Shown here: piece after piece, positions 1 through 7,758 of the stretch
Layout: every line of letters begins with the position of its first letter
Numbering within the stretch: the first letter of the stretch is position 1
From: an uncultured Clostridia bacterium
GTDB taxonomy: Bacteria; Bacillota_A; Clostridia; TANB77; CAG-508
Length of the DNA stretch: 11,676 bases
Assembly: GCA_947629855.1 (NCBI GenBank)
Contig: CANRFI010000034.1
Location: 1 to 11,676 of the forward strand
Direction of reading: 5' to 3'
Notes under the pieces: generated by a model
Told to the model about the DNA's origin: nothing
Seen by the model: only the letters and a program-made list of their open reading frames with translations
The model's database searches: none
Position numbers and translations under genes: made by a program

Positions 1-4
1 TTAT

Positions 5-10
5 CCTCCT
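5..10 (-). promoter_or_regulatory. Ribosome binding site of a minus-strand gene starting beyond the left edge
   Basis: Read on the minus strand, the last bases of the window are AGGAGG followed by ATAA, the spacing expected just before a start codon. A minus-strand gene therefore probably begins immediately to the left of position 1. No coding sequence of it is visible. Confidence 0.5.
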
Positions 11-30
11 TTGAATTTATTTTAACACAA

Positions 31-69
31 AAAAATGAAAGCAGACTTTTTGTGTCTACTTTCATTTTA
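31..69 (-). terminator. Intrinsic terminator downstream of the DUF308-like gene
   Basis: Inverted repeat: arms 32-46 and 55-69 are complementary apart from one position, which is a G-U wobble when transcribed from the minus strand. On that strand the stem is followed by a run of seven T. It lies about 35 nt after the stop of the membrane-protein gene and ends that transcript before the next gene to the left. Confidence 0.75.
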
Positions 70-104
70 CCACTTCAGAGTAATAGTAACTCTTAGGACT
101 TTTT

Positions 105-635
105 TTAATCTAGATAATTTTCAACTTTCTTTATAAATACTACATTTTCTATAATATCAATTGCTCCATATACTATAATAATAGTACCGATTATTTGTAG
201 CATAGCACCATTATTAATTAATATATATACTCCTCCTATAATCATTAAAATAGCTAATATTAATGTTAACAACCATAATTTTGATTTATAATCCTTCCAA
301 ATAATTGTTGTTTGTAAGTCCATTAAGCCACTATAAATAATCCAAATAGCAATTACAATTCTAAATACTGAAAAGATTATATTACTACAAAACATTATAA
401 TAACCCCAGCAATTATTGAAATTACTGCAACTGCTAGTGAATAGTTATCTGTTTTTCCAGAAGAGAAATAATCAATTCCTTTTAAAATTCCCATTACAAT
501 GCAGATTGCTCCTAATAAGAGTGAAATAACTGACATTATAGTATCTGGTCTTGCTATTATCATAATTCCAAATAATATAAATAAAATAGAAATAATTACA
601 TCTGTCCAACTTGATTTTTTCAATAATTTCTCCAT
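105..635 (-). CDS. DUF308/HdeD-like multi-pass membrane protein
   Basis: A 176-residue protein that is almost entirely hydrophobic, with about six predicted membrane spans separated by very short loops. The pattern includes IxxRPD after the first helix and repeated small Gly-containing helix ends. This is typical of DUF308 (HdeD-type) proteins, whose founding member HdeD is linked to acid resistance in E. coli. The molecular role in Firmicutes is not established, so no function is assigned. I chose ATG at 635 over the upstream in-frame GTG at 644 because the AGGAG at about 645-649 is 8-9 nt before the ATG but abuts the GTG. It follows rpmF on the same strand with a 70 nt gap and may be partly co-transcribed with it. 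It contains one CGG, but out of phase (ATC-GGT at 187-189), and the frame is intact. Confidence 0.75.
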   Translation of the reverse strand: MEKLLKKSSWTDVIISILFILFGIMIIARPDTIMSVISLLLGAICIVMGILKGIDYFSSGKTDNYSLAVAVISIIAGVIIMFCSNIIFSVFRIVIAIWIIYSGLMDLQTTIIWKDYKSKLWLLTLILAILMIIGGVYILINNGAMLQIIGTIIIVYGAIDIIENVVFIKKVENYLD

Positions 636-666
636 ATTAACCACTCCTTTTTTGCATAAAGCACAA

Positions 667-697
667 AATGCTACTATATTTTATATACAGTAACATT
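667..697 (-). terminator. Weak hairpin between rpmF and the DUF308-like gene
   Basis: Nine-base arms (667-675 and 689-697), complementary with one G-U wobble, enclose a 13-base AT-rich loop. On the minus strand they are followed by TTTTG and then a T-rich stretch. It could be a leaky terminator after rpmF. The long loop and broken T tract make this uncertain. Confidence 0.35.
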
Positions 698-707
698 CTA
701 AAATAAA

Positions 708-899
708 TTATGCATTTTCTTTTTCTTTTTTTACAACAATTTCTTTTCCATCATAATATCCACAATTTTTGCAAACTCTATGTGGCATAATTGGCTCATG
801 ACAATGAGGACAACTTGAATATGTTGGATTTTCTTTTTTCCATGTTGATCTTTTTGAATGTGTTCTTGCTTTTGACCATCTTCTTTTTGGTTGTGCCAT
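708..899 (-). CDS. rpmF: 50S ribosomal protein L32
   Basis: A 63-residue basic protein starting MAQPKRRWSKAR, the characteristic L32 N-terminus (MA-P-K-R--SK-R). It is followed by a zinc ribbon with Cys pairs at residues 30/33 and 43/46 (CPHC and CKNC), and has a Lys-rich tail. It is a structural component of the large ribosomal subunit. Length fits the family (about 57-65). AAGGAGGG lies 7-8 nt before the ATG. In many Firmicutes rpmF follows a yceD/DUF177 gene. Here the upstream neighbour is instead a DUF5662-like gene, and rpmF has its own strong promoter inside that neighbour's 3' end. The reading frame is intact and has no CGG. Confidence 0.95.
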   Translation of the reverse strand: MAQPKRRWSKARTHSKRSTWKKENPTYSSCPHCHEPIMPHRVCKNCGYYDGKEIVVKKEKENA

Positions 900-920
900 A
901 TTAATTCCCTCCTTGTTTAC

Positions 921-936
921 AGATATACATATATCT
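921..936. repeat. Small palindrome in the rpmF 5' leader
   Basis: Arms AGATATA (921-927) and TATATCT (930-936) form a perfect inverted repeat with a 2-base centre. It lies just downstream of the rpmF -10 box, around the expected transcription start. It could be an operator or simply AT-rich symmetry. Confidence 0.3.
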
Positions 937-941
937 ATAAA

Positions 942-970
942 ATTATACTAGTTTTTAATTGTTTTGTCAA
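942..970 (-). promoter_or_regulatory. Promoter of rpmF
   Basis: Minus-strand consensus sigma-A promoter: -35 TTGACA at 970-965, a 17 bp spacer, and -10 TATAAT at 947-942. The -35 box lies within the last codons of the upstream DUF5662-like gene. Expected start of transcription is near 935, giving a leader of about 35 nt. Confidence 0.8.
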
Positions 971-1514
971 TAGTTGTTTTGCAATATTCTTCATATAATT
1001 TTTTTATATTATTTTTAGTTAGGGTTTGATTAATGCCCTTTTCTGCAACTTCCATAAATGTTTCTGTTATAAATTCTTCAACTTTAGGGTTCATTTCTAA
1101 CCTAGTTCTTTCTCTTTCCCAGTAAGATAGTTGATACTCTTTTGTCCAGTTTTTACCTTGATAACTTATTCCTGCTGCTAATTTATCACAAATCATTTCA
1201 ACTGCATATTTATATGGGATAATAGGTGTTGGATTTGGAGCCATATGATCCACCCAATATTCAGTATGATGTTTGTTTCTTCCCTTATGGTGTAGCCAAG
1301 CAAGCGAGTAGCCTCTTTCTTTTTTTTCTTCTGTAATAGGAGAATGATCCCCTACATAATATTTTATTCCTTCTCTAAATTCTGTTATAGAATACTTAGA
1401 TAAATCGTGTACTAGGCCTCTCCAAGGTAGACCTACTCTGCAGCATAATTTAAAAACAATCCATTTATGATAAGTAATTAATTTAAAATGTTTTATTGCA
1501 TTTTTTAAGTTCAT
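948..1514 (-). CDS. DUF5662-like hypothetical protein (His-rich, HD motif)
   Basis: A 188-residue soluble protein that resembles the DUF5662 family of Firmicutes and phages, for which I know no established function. It has an N-terminal helical region, then H36-D37 in VHDLSKYS, a second His cluster HHKGRNKHH (residues 75-83), HTEYWVDH, and a charged C-terminus. The regularly placed His and Asp residues (HD...HH...HH) suggest a metal site, but that is inference. AAAGGAG lies about 8 nt before the ATG. The gene is divergent from asnB across a 125 nt gap. It has no CGG and an intact frame. Confidence 0.7.
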   Translation of the reverse strand: MNLKNAIKHFKLITYHKWIVFKLCCRVGLPWRGLVHDLSKYSITEFREGIKYYVGDHSPITEEKKERGYSLAWLHHKGRNKHHTEYWVDHMAPNPTPIIPYKYAVEMICDKLAAGISYQGKNWTKEYQLSYWERERTRLEMNPKVEEFITETFMEVAEKGINQTLTKNNIKKLYEEYCKTTIDKTIKN

Positions 1515-1535
1515 TTATATTTCTCCTTTGGCTTT

Positions 1536-1564
1536 AGTCTACTACAACTTTTCGATAAAATCAA
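1536..1564 (-). promoter_or_regulatory. Probable promoter of the DUF5662-like gene
   Basis: Minus strand TTGATT (1564-1559), a 17 bp spacer, then TAGACT (1541-1536). It lies about 22 nt upstream of the start codon, so the leader would be short. It matches the consensus moderately. Confidence 0.4.
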
Positions 1565-1580
1565 GAAAAGATTTTTAATT

Positions 1581-1611
1581 TTGTTTCTTTTTTTTGTTTT
1601 CAGCATATACT
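1581..1611 (+). promoter_or_regulatory. Possible asnB promoter
   Basis: TATACT at 1606-1611 is a good -10 box. The best -35 is TTGTTT at 1581-1586, with a long 19 bp spacer. The leader is about 20-30 nt before ATG 1640, with GGAGG as ribosome binding site at 1628-1632. No T-box or other leader structure would fit in the space. Confidence 0.35.
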
Positions 1612-1639
1612 ATAAAAAAATAAAAATGGAGGTTTATAT

Positions 1640-3493
1640 ATGTGTGGAATTGTTGGATTTACTACCTTTCATAAAAGAATTGATAATCAAAAAGAAATCT
1701 TATTTGAAATGACTGATTTATTATCACGGGAGAGGCCCTGATGAAGAAGGTTATTATTTTTCTGATAATATATCTATGCGGTCATAGAAGATTAATTATA
1801 ATTGATCCTGAAAATGGAAAACAGCCTATGATTTCAGATAATTTCGGCAATAAATATATATTAATTTATAATGGTCAATTATATAATGCAAATATCATTA
1901 GAAAACAATTAATAGAAGAATATAATTATACATTTCAAGGATATAGTGATACGGAGGTTATTTTAAAAGCATATATTCAATGGGGGTCTGAAATCATTTC
2001 TAAATTTAATGGTATTTTTAGTTTTGCAATTTGGAATGAAAACAAAAAAGAATTATTTTTAGCAAGAGATCATTTTGGTATTAAACCACTGTATTATACA
2101 ATAATAGATGGTGATATAATTTTTGCTTCTGAAATAAAGGCAATATTAAAATATCCAAATGTTAAATTAGAACTTGATAATCAAGGAATTTCAGAATTAT
2201 TTGGTATTGGTCCTGCACATACTCCTGGAACAACTATTTTTAAAAATATTTATGAAATAAAACCCGCTCATTTTGCAATATTTAATCAAGATGGCATTCA
2301 TATATCAAAATATTGGGAGTTAAAAAGTAAAGAACATACCGATAATTTTGAAGAGACTTGTGATAAAGTACAGCAATTGTTAAATGATGCAATAGATAGG
2401 CAATTAGTATCTGATGTTCCTTTATGCTGTTTGCTTTCTGGTGGATTAGATTCAAGTATAATTACTGCATATGCAAGTATGTATTACAAAAAAAATGGTT
2501 TACCACCTTTAGATACTTATTCCATTGACTATGTTGACAATGACAAAAATTTCGTAAAAAGTGATTTTCAACCAAATTCAGATAATCATTATATTGATAT
2601 AATGAAAAATACATTCCATACTAATCATCATAAAGTTATAATTGATACTCCTGAACTTGCAAAAGCACTTGAAGATGCAATGATTGCAAGAGATTTCCCT
2701 GGTATGGCAGATGTTGATTCTTCTTTATTATTGTTTTGTAAATATGTAAAAGAAGGTGCTACAGTTGCTTTATCTGGTGAGTGTGCTGATGAAATCTTTG
2801 GAGGATATCCTTGGTTCTTTCGTGAAGATGCATTAAATAGTAATACATTTCCTTGGTCTATTGCTTTAACAGAACGTCAACAATTGTTAAATCCATCTAT
2901 TTCTTCTAAAGTTAATTTAAAAGAATATATAGATTATAGATATAATGAATCTTTGTCAAATGTAGAAATTTTAGATACAGATAGTTCAGAAACAGCTGAA
3001 AAAAGGAAAATTTCTTATTTAACTATGAATTGGTTTATGCAAACACTTTTAGATAGGTCAGATAGAACCTCTATGTATAGTGGATTAGAGCTTCGTGTTC
3101 CATTTTGTGATTATAGGTTAGTTCAGTATTTATGGAATATTCCTTGGGAATGGAAAGCATATAATGGTAGAGAAAAAGGATTGCTTCGTTATGTGTGTAA
3201 AAATCTTCTTCCAGAAGAAATTGTAGAAAGGAAAAAATCTCCTTACCCAAAAACTCATAATCCTACTTATTTAAAAACTGTAAAACAAATGCTAATAGAT
3301 ATTATGAAAAATAAAAATGCCCCAATTAATAATTTGCTAAATAGAGAATATATTTTAAATATAATAAACACTGATGGTAAAGCTTTTACTAGACCTTGGT
3401 TTCGGTCAATTAATGACAGGTCCTCAACTTATGGCCTACCTTTGTCAGGTAAATATGTGGCTTGAAAGATATCAACCAAAAATTGAGATATAA
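1640..3493 (+). CDS. asnB: Asparagine synthetase (glutamine-hydrolysing), read through three +1 shifts at CGG
   Basis: Converts aspartate, glutamine and ATP to asparagine. The product is 616 residues when three in-frame CGG codons (1727, 1779, 3403) are each read as CGGN = Gly. It starts MCGIVGF with Cys2, the N-terminal nucleophile of class II glutamine amidotransferases. RGPDEEGYYFS lies between shifts 1 and 2, and GHRRLIIID follows shift 2. The synthetase domain has the ATP PP-loop SGGLDSS at about 266-272, SGECADEIFGGYP, and the conserved RSDRTSM...LELRVPF. After shift 3 come the family C-terminus GQLMTGPQLMAY and NMWLERYQP. The length matches Clostridia homologues. Without the shifts the reading stops 5, 2 and about 20 codons after the three sites, and the glutaminase domain is never joined to the synthetase. 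Start is ATG 1640 with GGAGG 7 nt upstream. It ends at a shared terminator facing ispH. Confidence 0.9.
1727..1730 (+). other. In-frame CGG +1 site 1 in asnB (TCA-C-GGG-AGA)
   Basis: This is codon 30 in the frame of ATG 1640. Zero-frame reading gives CGG GAG AGG CCC TGA, a stop. Skipping C1727 gives S-G-R-G-P-D-E-E-G, the glutaminase RGPD motif. The glycine itself is at a variable position of the family, so this is the least constrained of the eight sites. Confidence 0.75.
1779..1782 (+). other. In-frame CGG +1 site 2 in asnB (ATG-C-GGT-CAT)
   Basis: Seventeen codons after site 1. Zero-frame reading gives CGG TCA TAG. Skipping C1779 gives M-G-H-R-R-L, where G-H-R-R-L is a conserved block of asparagine synthetases. 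Confidence 0.85.
3403..3406 (+). other. In-frame CGG +1 site 3 in asnB (TTT-C-GGT-CAA)
   Basis: Skipping C3403 gives W-F-G-Q-L-M-T-G-P-Q, the conserved C-terminal block, and extends the protein to TAA at 3491-3493. Zero-frame reading continues for about 20 unrelated codons to TGA at 3463. Confidence 0.85.
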
Positions 3494-3498
3494 AAAAT

Positions 3499-3526
3499 GG
3501 ATTCCATATTGGAATCCTATTTTTAT
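3499..3526. terminator. Bidirectional terminator between asnB and ispH
   Basis: Perfect 8 bp stem GGATTCCA (3499-3506) and TGGAATCC (3510-3517) with a 3-base loop. It is followed by TATTTTTATTTT on the plus strand and ATTTTTTATA on the minus strand. It ends both convergent transcripts. Confidence 0.85.
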
Positions 3527-4374
3527 TTTGATAAATATCTTATTACTTCATCAATACTTTCTTGTGGTGTAGAAGCACCTGCCATTATTCCTATTTTTTT
3601 TAATTGATTATTATCATCACTATCTAATTCACTATAAGTTTCAATTAATATTGTGTTTTCACAATTATTTTTAGCAACTTCGTATAGTTTCTTTGTATTA
3701 GAACTATTTTTTCCTCCAATAATAATCATTTTGTCTACTTGTTTTGAAAGTTCTTCTGTTTCTTTTTGTCTCATCATAGTAGCCCTGCAAATTGTATTTT
3801 TTATAACAAATGTAATATTTTTAGAAATTGATTCTTGTATTATCTTTTTAATTGTATCAAATTTTTTTAAGCTATAAGTTGTTTGTTCAATTAAGAGTAA
3901 TTTATTAATTTGGGTTTCTTCAAATTTTTCAATCGCTTTTTGAACTTCATCTTCATTTTCTATTACATAATAATTTTTACAGTAGCTTAAAGTTCCTATA
4001 TTTTCTGGATGATTTTTATTTCCTAATAAAAATATAAAATATCCATCTTTACTAAATTGACGTGCAATCTCGTGTATTTTTAACACATTTGGACACGTGA
4101 AGTCTTTAATCTTAATATTTTTTTGTTTTAAAATATCATATACTTCTTTTGGAACTCCGTGAGCACGTATCATAGTAATTCCTTGTGATTCTTCAATTTT
4201 TTCTATACATTTTACTCCTAATTTTTCTAGTTCTTCAATTACTTGTTTATTATGGACAAGTTCGCCTAAACAATAAATATTTTCTTTGCTTTGCATTGCT
4301 TCGGTCATTACGCCTTCAACTGCTCTTTTTACTCCATAACAAAAACCAGCTGTCTTTCCAACTAATATTTTCAT
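3523..4374 (-). CDS. ispH: 4-hydroxy-3-methylbut-2-enyl diphosphate reductase
   Basis: Last enzyme of the MEP isoprenoid pathway, reducing HMBPP to IPP and DMAPP with a [4Fe-4S] cluster. At 283 residues it has typical family length. The three cluster cysteines are present: C12 (GFCYGV), C94 (FTCP) and C196 (NTICRAT). Also present are substrate-binding H41 (GELVHN), H72 (RAHG), and H122 with E124 (NKNHPE). A C-terminal GASTPQE, another family signature, closes the active site. The start ATG has AGGAG 9 nt upstream. It lies 12 nt after ispG and is the last gene of the pyr-isp cluster. Its only CGG is out of phase (CAC-GGA at 4159-4157, the HG motif) and is read normally, a useful control for the CGG rule. 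Confidence 0.95.
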   Translation of the reverse strand: MKILVGKTAGFCYGVKRAVEGVMTEAMQSKENIYCLGELVHNKQVIEELEKLGVKCIEKIEESQGITMIRAHGVPKEVYDILKQKNIKIKDFTCPNVLKIHEIARQFSKDGYFIFLLGNKNHPENIGTLSYCKNYYVIENEDEVQKAIEKFEETQINKLLLIEQTTYSLKKFDTIKKIIQESISKNITFVIKNTICRATMMRQKETEELSKQVDKMIIIGGKNSSNTKKLYEVAKNNCENTILIETYSELDSDDNNQLKKIGIMAGASTPQESIDEVIRYLSK

Positions 4375-4386
4375 ACTTTAAAACTC

Positions 4387-5446
4387 CTATTTATTAATCA
4401 TATTTAATATTTCTTTTTTTAATTCTTCCAGCATATCTTCTTGTTTTATTTTTCTAATAATTTTTCCTTTTTTAAATAGTAATCCTTCTTTTATTCCACC
4501 AGCAATTCCAATATCCGCTTCTTTTGCTTCTCCTGGTCCATTTACTCCACATCCCATAACAGCAACTGTAATGTTACTATCTAACGTTTGTAAAAATTCT
4601 TCTATTTGTTTTGCAATTGGAATTAAATCAATTTGAGTTCTTCCACAAGTAGGACAAGATATTAAAGTTGGAGTATTTTTATATAAATTACAATCTTTTA
4701 AAATTTCTTTTGCTACTTTAATTTCTTTAACTGGATCATCAGAAAGTGAAACTCTTAAAGTATCACCTATTCCCTGCCTTAATAAAATACCAAGTCCTAT
4801 ACTTGATTTAACTGTTCCACTAAATTCTGTTCCGACTTTCTGTAATACCTAAATGAATAGGACAATTAAATTCTAGTGAAGCTTCTTCATATGCTTGTAT
4901 GCACAAATCTAAATTAGATGCTTTTAAAGAAACAACATAATCATAAAAATCTAAGTCCTCCAAAATTTCTATATGTTTTCTAGCACTTTCAACCATTGCT
5001 TTAGCAGTAGGTTTGCCATATTTATCTAAAAGTTCTTTTTCTATTGATCCGCTGTTTACTCCTATTCTTATAGGAATTTGTTTTTCTTTACAAGCATCTA
5101 CTACTGCCTTTACTCTATCTTTTGAACCAATATTTCCTGGATTGATTCTAATTTTGTCTGCTCCAGCTTCAATTGCTTCTAATGCAATTTTGTAATCAAA
5201 ATGAATGTCTGCAACAATTGGAATATGAATTTTTTCTTTTATTTGCTTAATTGCTTTTGCGTCTTCTTTATCAAGACAAGCAACTCTAATAATTTCACAA
5301 CCAGCTTTTTCTAATTCTATAATTTGATTTACAGTTGCAATAACATCTTTTGTTTTCGTATTACACATAGATTGAATAACAACTTTATTTTGTCCACCTA
5401 TTTGAACATCTCTTACCATTATTTTTCTTGTTTCAGTTCGGTTCAT
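4387..5446 (-). CDS. ispG: 4-hydroxy-3-methylbut-2-enyl diphosphate synthase, read through one +1 shift at CGG
   Basis: Converts MEcPP to HMBPP, the step before IspH, using a [4Fe-4S] cluster. Reading CGGA at 4834-4831 as one Gly gives 352 residues, the normal bacterial length. The N-terminal TIM barrel begins [11 protein letters not shown] and includes [22 protein letters not shown] and RINPGNIG. The shift falls in LGITES-G-TEFSG, at the glycine of the family's LGvTEaG motif. The whole Fe-S domain follows it: C264 and C267 (SCPTCGR), C299 and E306 (GCGVNGPGE). Zero-frame reading stops four codons after the CGG, leaving a barrel with no cluster domain. AAGGAG precedes the ATG. Gaps are 15 nt to pyrD and 12 nt to ispH. 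Two out-of-phase CGGs (AGC-GGA, GCG-GAT) are read normally. Confidence 0.92.
4831..4834 (-). other. In-frame CGG +1 site in ispG (AGT-C-GGA-ACA)
   Basis: Codon 205 of ispG. Zero frame reads CGG AAC AGA ATT TAG. Skipping C4834 gives T-E-S-G-T-E-F-S-G and leads into the iron-sulfur domain and stop at 4389-4387. Confidence 0.87.
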
Positions 5447-5461
5447 ACTCTTTTTTGCTCC

Positions 5462-6371
5462 TTAATTCATTTGAACAGTTCCTACAATGCTATTAATATC
5501 ATCTACATTATGCTTTTTCATATATTCTTCTATGCCAATTACTGTTTTTACACTTGTATATGGATCAATAAAGTTTCCTGCTCCTATAGATATAGCTTGA
5601 GCTCCTGCTAACATAAATTCAATGGCATCATCACCATTTACAATTCCACCCATACCTAAAATTGGGATATTTACTGCTTGTGACACTTGATATACCATAC
5701 GCACAGCAACTGGTTTAATTGCTGGTCCTGAAAGTCCACCTGTATTATTTGCAAGTACTGGTCTTCTTTTATCAATATCAATTTTCATTGCAAGTAAAGT
5801 ATTTATTAATGATACTCCATCTGCTCCTGCATCTTCTACAGCTTTTGCAATAGATGCAATATCTGTAACATTTGGAGTTAGTTTTACAATTAAAGGTTTA
5901 TCTAACACTTTTCTTACTTCTTGGGTTACTTGTTTTACACCTTCATAAGTATTTCCAAATGCCATACAACCTGCTTTTACATTTGGACAAGATAAGTTTA
6001 ATTCTACTCCATCTATATCCAAAGTATTTAATATTCTACATAGTTCTACATATTCATCAATACTACTTCCACAAGCATTTACAATAATAGCTGTATCAAA
6101 ACCTCTTAAAAAAGGTAAATCATTTTGTGCAAAATATTCTACACCTGGATTTTGTAATCCGAATACTATTTAACATTCCACTTGCTGTTTCATAAACTCT
6201 TGATGGCTTATTTCCATTTCTAGGTTTTAAAGATGTTCCTTTTGTTATTATTCCGCCTAATTTACTCAAGTCAAAGAAGTTACTATATTCTCTACCATAT
6301 CCAAAAGTACCTGATGCAACAGTAACTGGGTTTTTCATTTTAATTCCTGCAAAATCAATTTTTGTATTCAT
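5462..6371 (-). CDS. pyrD: Dihydroorotate dehydrogenase catalytic subunit (type 1B), read through one +1 shift at CGG
   Basis: FMN enzyme that oxidises dihydroorotate to orotate. In the 1B type it works with PyrK, whose gene lies two upstream. Reading CGGA at 6161-6158 as Gly gives 302 residues, normal for the family. The N-terminus has [21 protein letters not shown] and [13 protein letters not shown]. The shift falls in [14 protein letters not shown], a conserved substrate- and flavin-binding segment. After it come the active-site loop LNLSCPN with catalytic C128, [18 protein letters not shown] and the FMN phosphate site GMGGI / GAGNF. Zero-frame reading stops 14 codons on, before the catalytic cysteine. 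It starts 1 nt after the upstream gene's stop, and GGAGGG sits inside that gene's end. Its other CGG (GGC-GGA) is out of phase. Confidence 0.92.
6158..6161 (-). other. In-frame CGG +1 site in pyrD (ATT-C-GGA-TTA)
   Basis: Codon 71 of pyrD. Zero frame runs 14 codons to TGA. Skipping C6161 restores [11 protein letters not shown], a strongly conserved block of the family. Confidence 0.87.
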
Positions 6372-6372
6372 T

Positions 6373-6933
6373 TTATTTTAGTCCCTCCATTCCATTTTCC
6401 TTTATAATTTTTATTTCTGTGTCAATGTCAAAATTTGATATTTTATCAATAAAGTTTATTACTTTATCAATTTTCAAGTATTTAGGTTCTTCTTGTAAAA
6501 TATTCATATATTTTTTTATTGAATTTAATTCATATTTATCAATTTGCAAATATTTTTTTCTTAGTTCTTTATTTAAACAATCATAATCATAATAAAAAGT
6601 TTCTTTATTTTTTAATGCTTGTTCATTTTCTCTATTAAAGTCAATATGGTAGAAATAGTAATCTGTAAGTAAATGTAAAAAATAGCCCTTCCAATAATCT
6701 TTTTTTATATCTACATTTTTATCTAATAAAAATTGATTTATATTTGTGGTAGAATCACCATTTCCCCATTTTCCATAATGTGATTTTGATTTATCTTTTT
6801 CTATATCTGTCATTTTTTTATTTAAGTCAGGAGCAATAACTCCTTTTATAAATTCTTTTTCATTTTTAATTTCATTTTTATGTTTTTCTATATATTGCTC
6901 TCCGATTGCTAAGTGTATCGTAAACCCTGCCAT
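6373..6933 (-). CDS. Putative zinc-dependent phospholipase C-like protein
   Basis: A 186-residue soluble protein that I recognise only tentatively. The arrangement of an N-terminal His (H7 in FTIHLAIG), then FIKGVIAPD (D36), SHYG (H52), and [14 protein letters not shown] (H87, D91, H96) resembles the zinc-dependent phospholipase C-like fold (the H...PD...H...HxxxD pattern). Members often act on lipids or have unknown roles. There is no signal peptide, so an intracellular location is expected. The C-terminal half is Lys/Glu/Asp-rich with no motif I know. It is embedded between pyrK (19 nt) and pyrD (1 nt), so it is co-transcribed with pyrimidine genes, but nothing in it links it to that pathway. 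AAGGAG lies 11 nt before the ATG. Its one CGG (ATC-GGA) is out of phase and the frame is intact. Confidence 0.6.
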   Translation of the reverse strand: MAGFTIHLAIGEQYIEKHKNEIKNEKEFIKGVIAPDLNKKMTDIEKDKSKSHYGKWGNGDSTTNINQFLLDKNVDIKKDYWKGYFLHLLTDYYFYHIDFNRENEQALKNKETFYYDYDCLNKELRKKYLQIDKYELNSIKKYMNILQEEPKYLKIDKVINFIDKISNFDIDTEIKIIKENGMEGLK

Positions 6934-6952
6934 TTTTCTATATTCTCCTTGC

Positions 6953-7744
6953 TTATATTTCTACATCTTTACTATCAAATACAGGCCCTGCTTTGCAAAC
7001 ATGTAAATATTCTGGATTTTCTTTTGGACTATTTGCTGTTTTTACAGCACATCCTAAACAAACTCCTAATCCACATGCCATTTTTTCTTCTAATGATATT
7101 TGACAAGGAATATTTTTTTCATTTGCTAAATTTTGTACTGCTTTTAACATTGGAAGTGGTCCACAAGCAAAAATACTATCAATTTTTCCGTTATTTATAT
7201 CTTCTTCTAGAAAATTAATTGCAAATCCTTTTTTACCATAACTTCCATCATCTGTTGTTAAAACTAAATTATTAGATACTTGTTTAAATTCTTCTTCTAA
7301 TACTACTAAATCTTGATTTCTAAAACCAATATATGTATTTACATTTTTATTATCATTTTTTGCAGATTTTGCAAGTTCATATAATGGAAAAATTCCAATT
7401 CCTCCACCTATAACTGCAATATTTTGATAATCATCATATTTAAAAGTTCCATATCCTAATGGTCCTACTATATCGATTAATTCACCAGTTTCCTTTTTTG
7501 ATAAAATTTCTGTTCCTTTTCCTTTTACTTGGAAAATAAATTCTAAAATTCCATTTTCTCTATCTAAGTTATAAATACTAATTGGTCTTCTTAAAAAAGG
7601 TTCTGTTTGCTCAGATACTCTTATTTCAATGAAATTTCCTGGTTTACTATTTTTTACAATGTTTGGTGCTTTAATGCTAAATTTAAATAAATCCTTTTTT
7701 AATTGTTTTTTATTTACTAACTCTGCTAATAATACTTCTGGCAT
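6953..7744 (-). CDS. pyrK: Dihydroorotate dehydrogenase electron transfer subunit
   Basis: Flavin and iron-sulfur subunit that passes electrons from PyrD to NAD+. It has 263 residues. The FAD domain has RRPISIYN at 52-59 and the NAD-binding domain GGGIG at 113-117 and CGPLPML at 194-200. A C-terminal [2Fe-2S] site has C224, C229, C232 (CGLGVCLGC) and C250. The order and length match PyrK of Firmicutes. AAAGGAGG precedes the ATG by 7 nt, and it lies 14 nt after pyrF. It is uninterrupted. Its only CGG spans AAC-GGA out of phase (7190-7188), directly comparable to the in-frame AAT-CGG-A that shifts in pyrC. Confidence 0.95.
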   Translation of the reverse strand: MPEVLLAELVNKKQLKKDLFKFSIKAPNIVKNSKPGNFIEIRVSEQTEPFLRRPISIYNLDRENGILEFIFQVKGKGTEILSKKETGELIDIVGPLGYGTFKYDDYQNIAVIGGGIGIFPLYELAKSAKNDNKNVNTYIGFRNQDLVVLEEEFKQVSNNLVLTTDDGSYGKKGFAINFLEEDINNGKIDSIFACGPLPMLKAVQNLANEKNIPCQISLEEKMACGLGVCLGCAVKTANSPKENPEYLHVCKAGPVFDSKDVEI

Positions 7745-7758
7745 ATTATTTCCTCCTT

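Noticed and set aside
499..693. Plus-strand open frame opposite the DUF308-like gene, and similar short frames opposite ispH, ispG, pyrD, pyrK, pyrF and pyrC
   Set aside because: These are antisense shadows with no ribosome binding site and no recognisable protein, rich in Leu/Phe/Ile from the AT-rich opposite strand.
1515..1639. T-box or other riboswitch upstream of asnB
   Set aside because: The gap is only 125 nt with promoters for two genes. No T-box core sequence or terminator hairpin is present.
1640..3493. asnB, ispG, pyrD, pyrF and pyrC as ordinary pseudogenes
   Set aside because: Decay gives mixed indels, stops and eroded motifs. Here all eight lesions are the same single C before GGN, all catalytic residues are kept on both sides, and several genes are normally essential.
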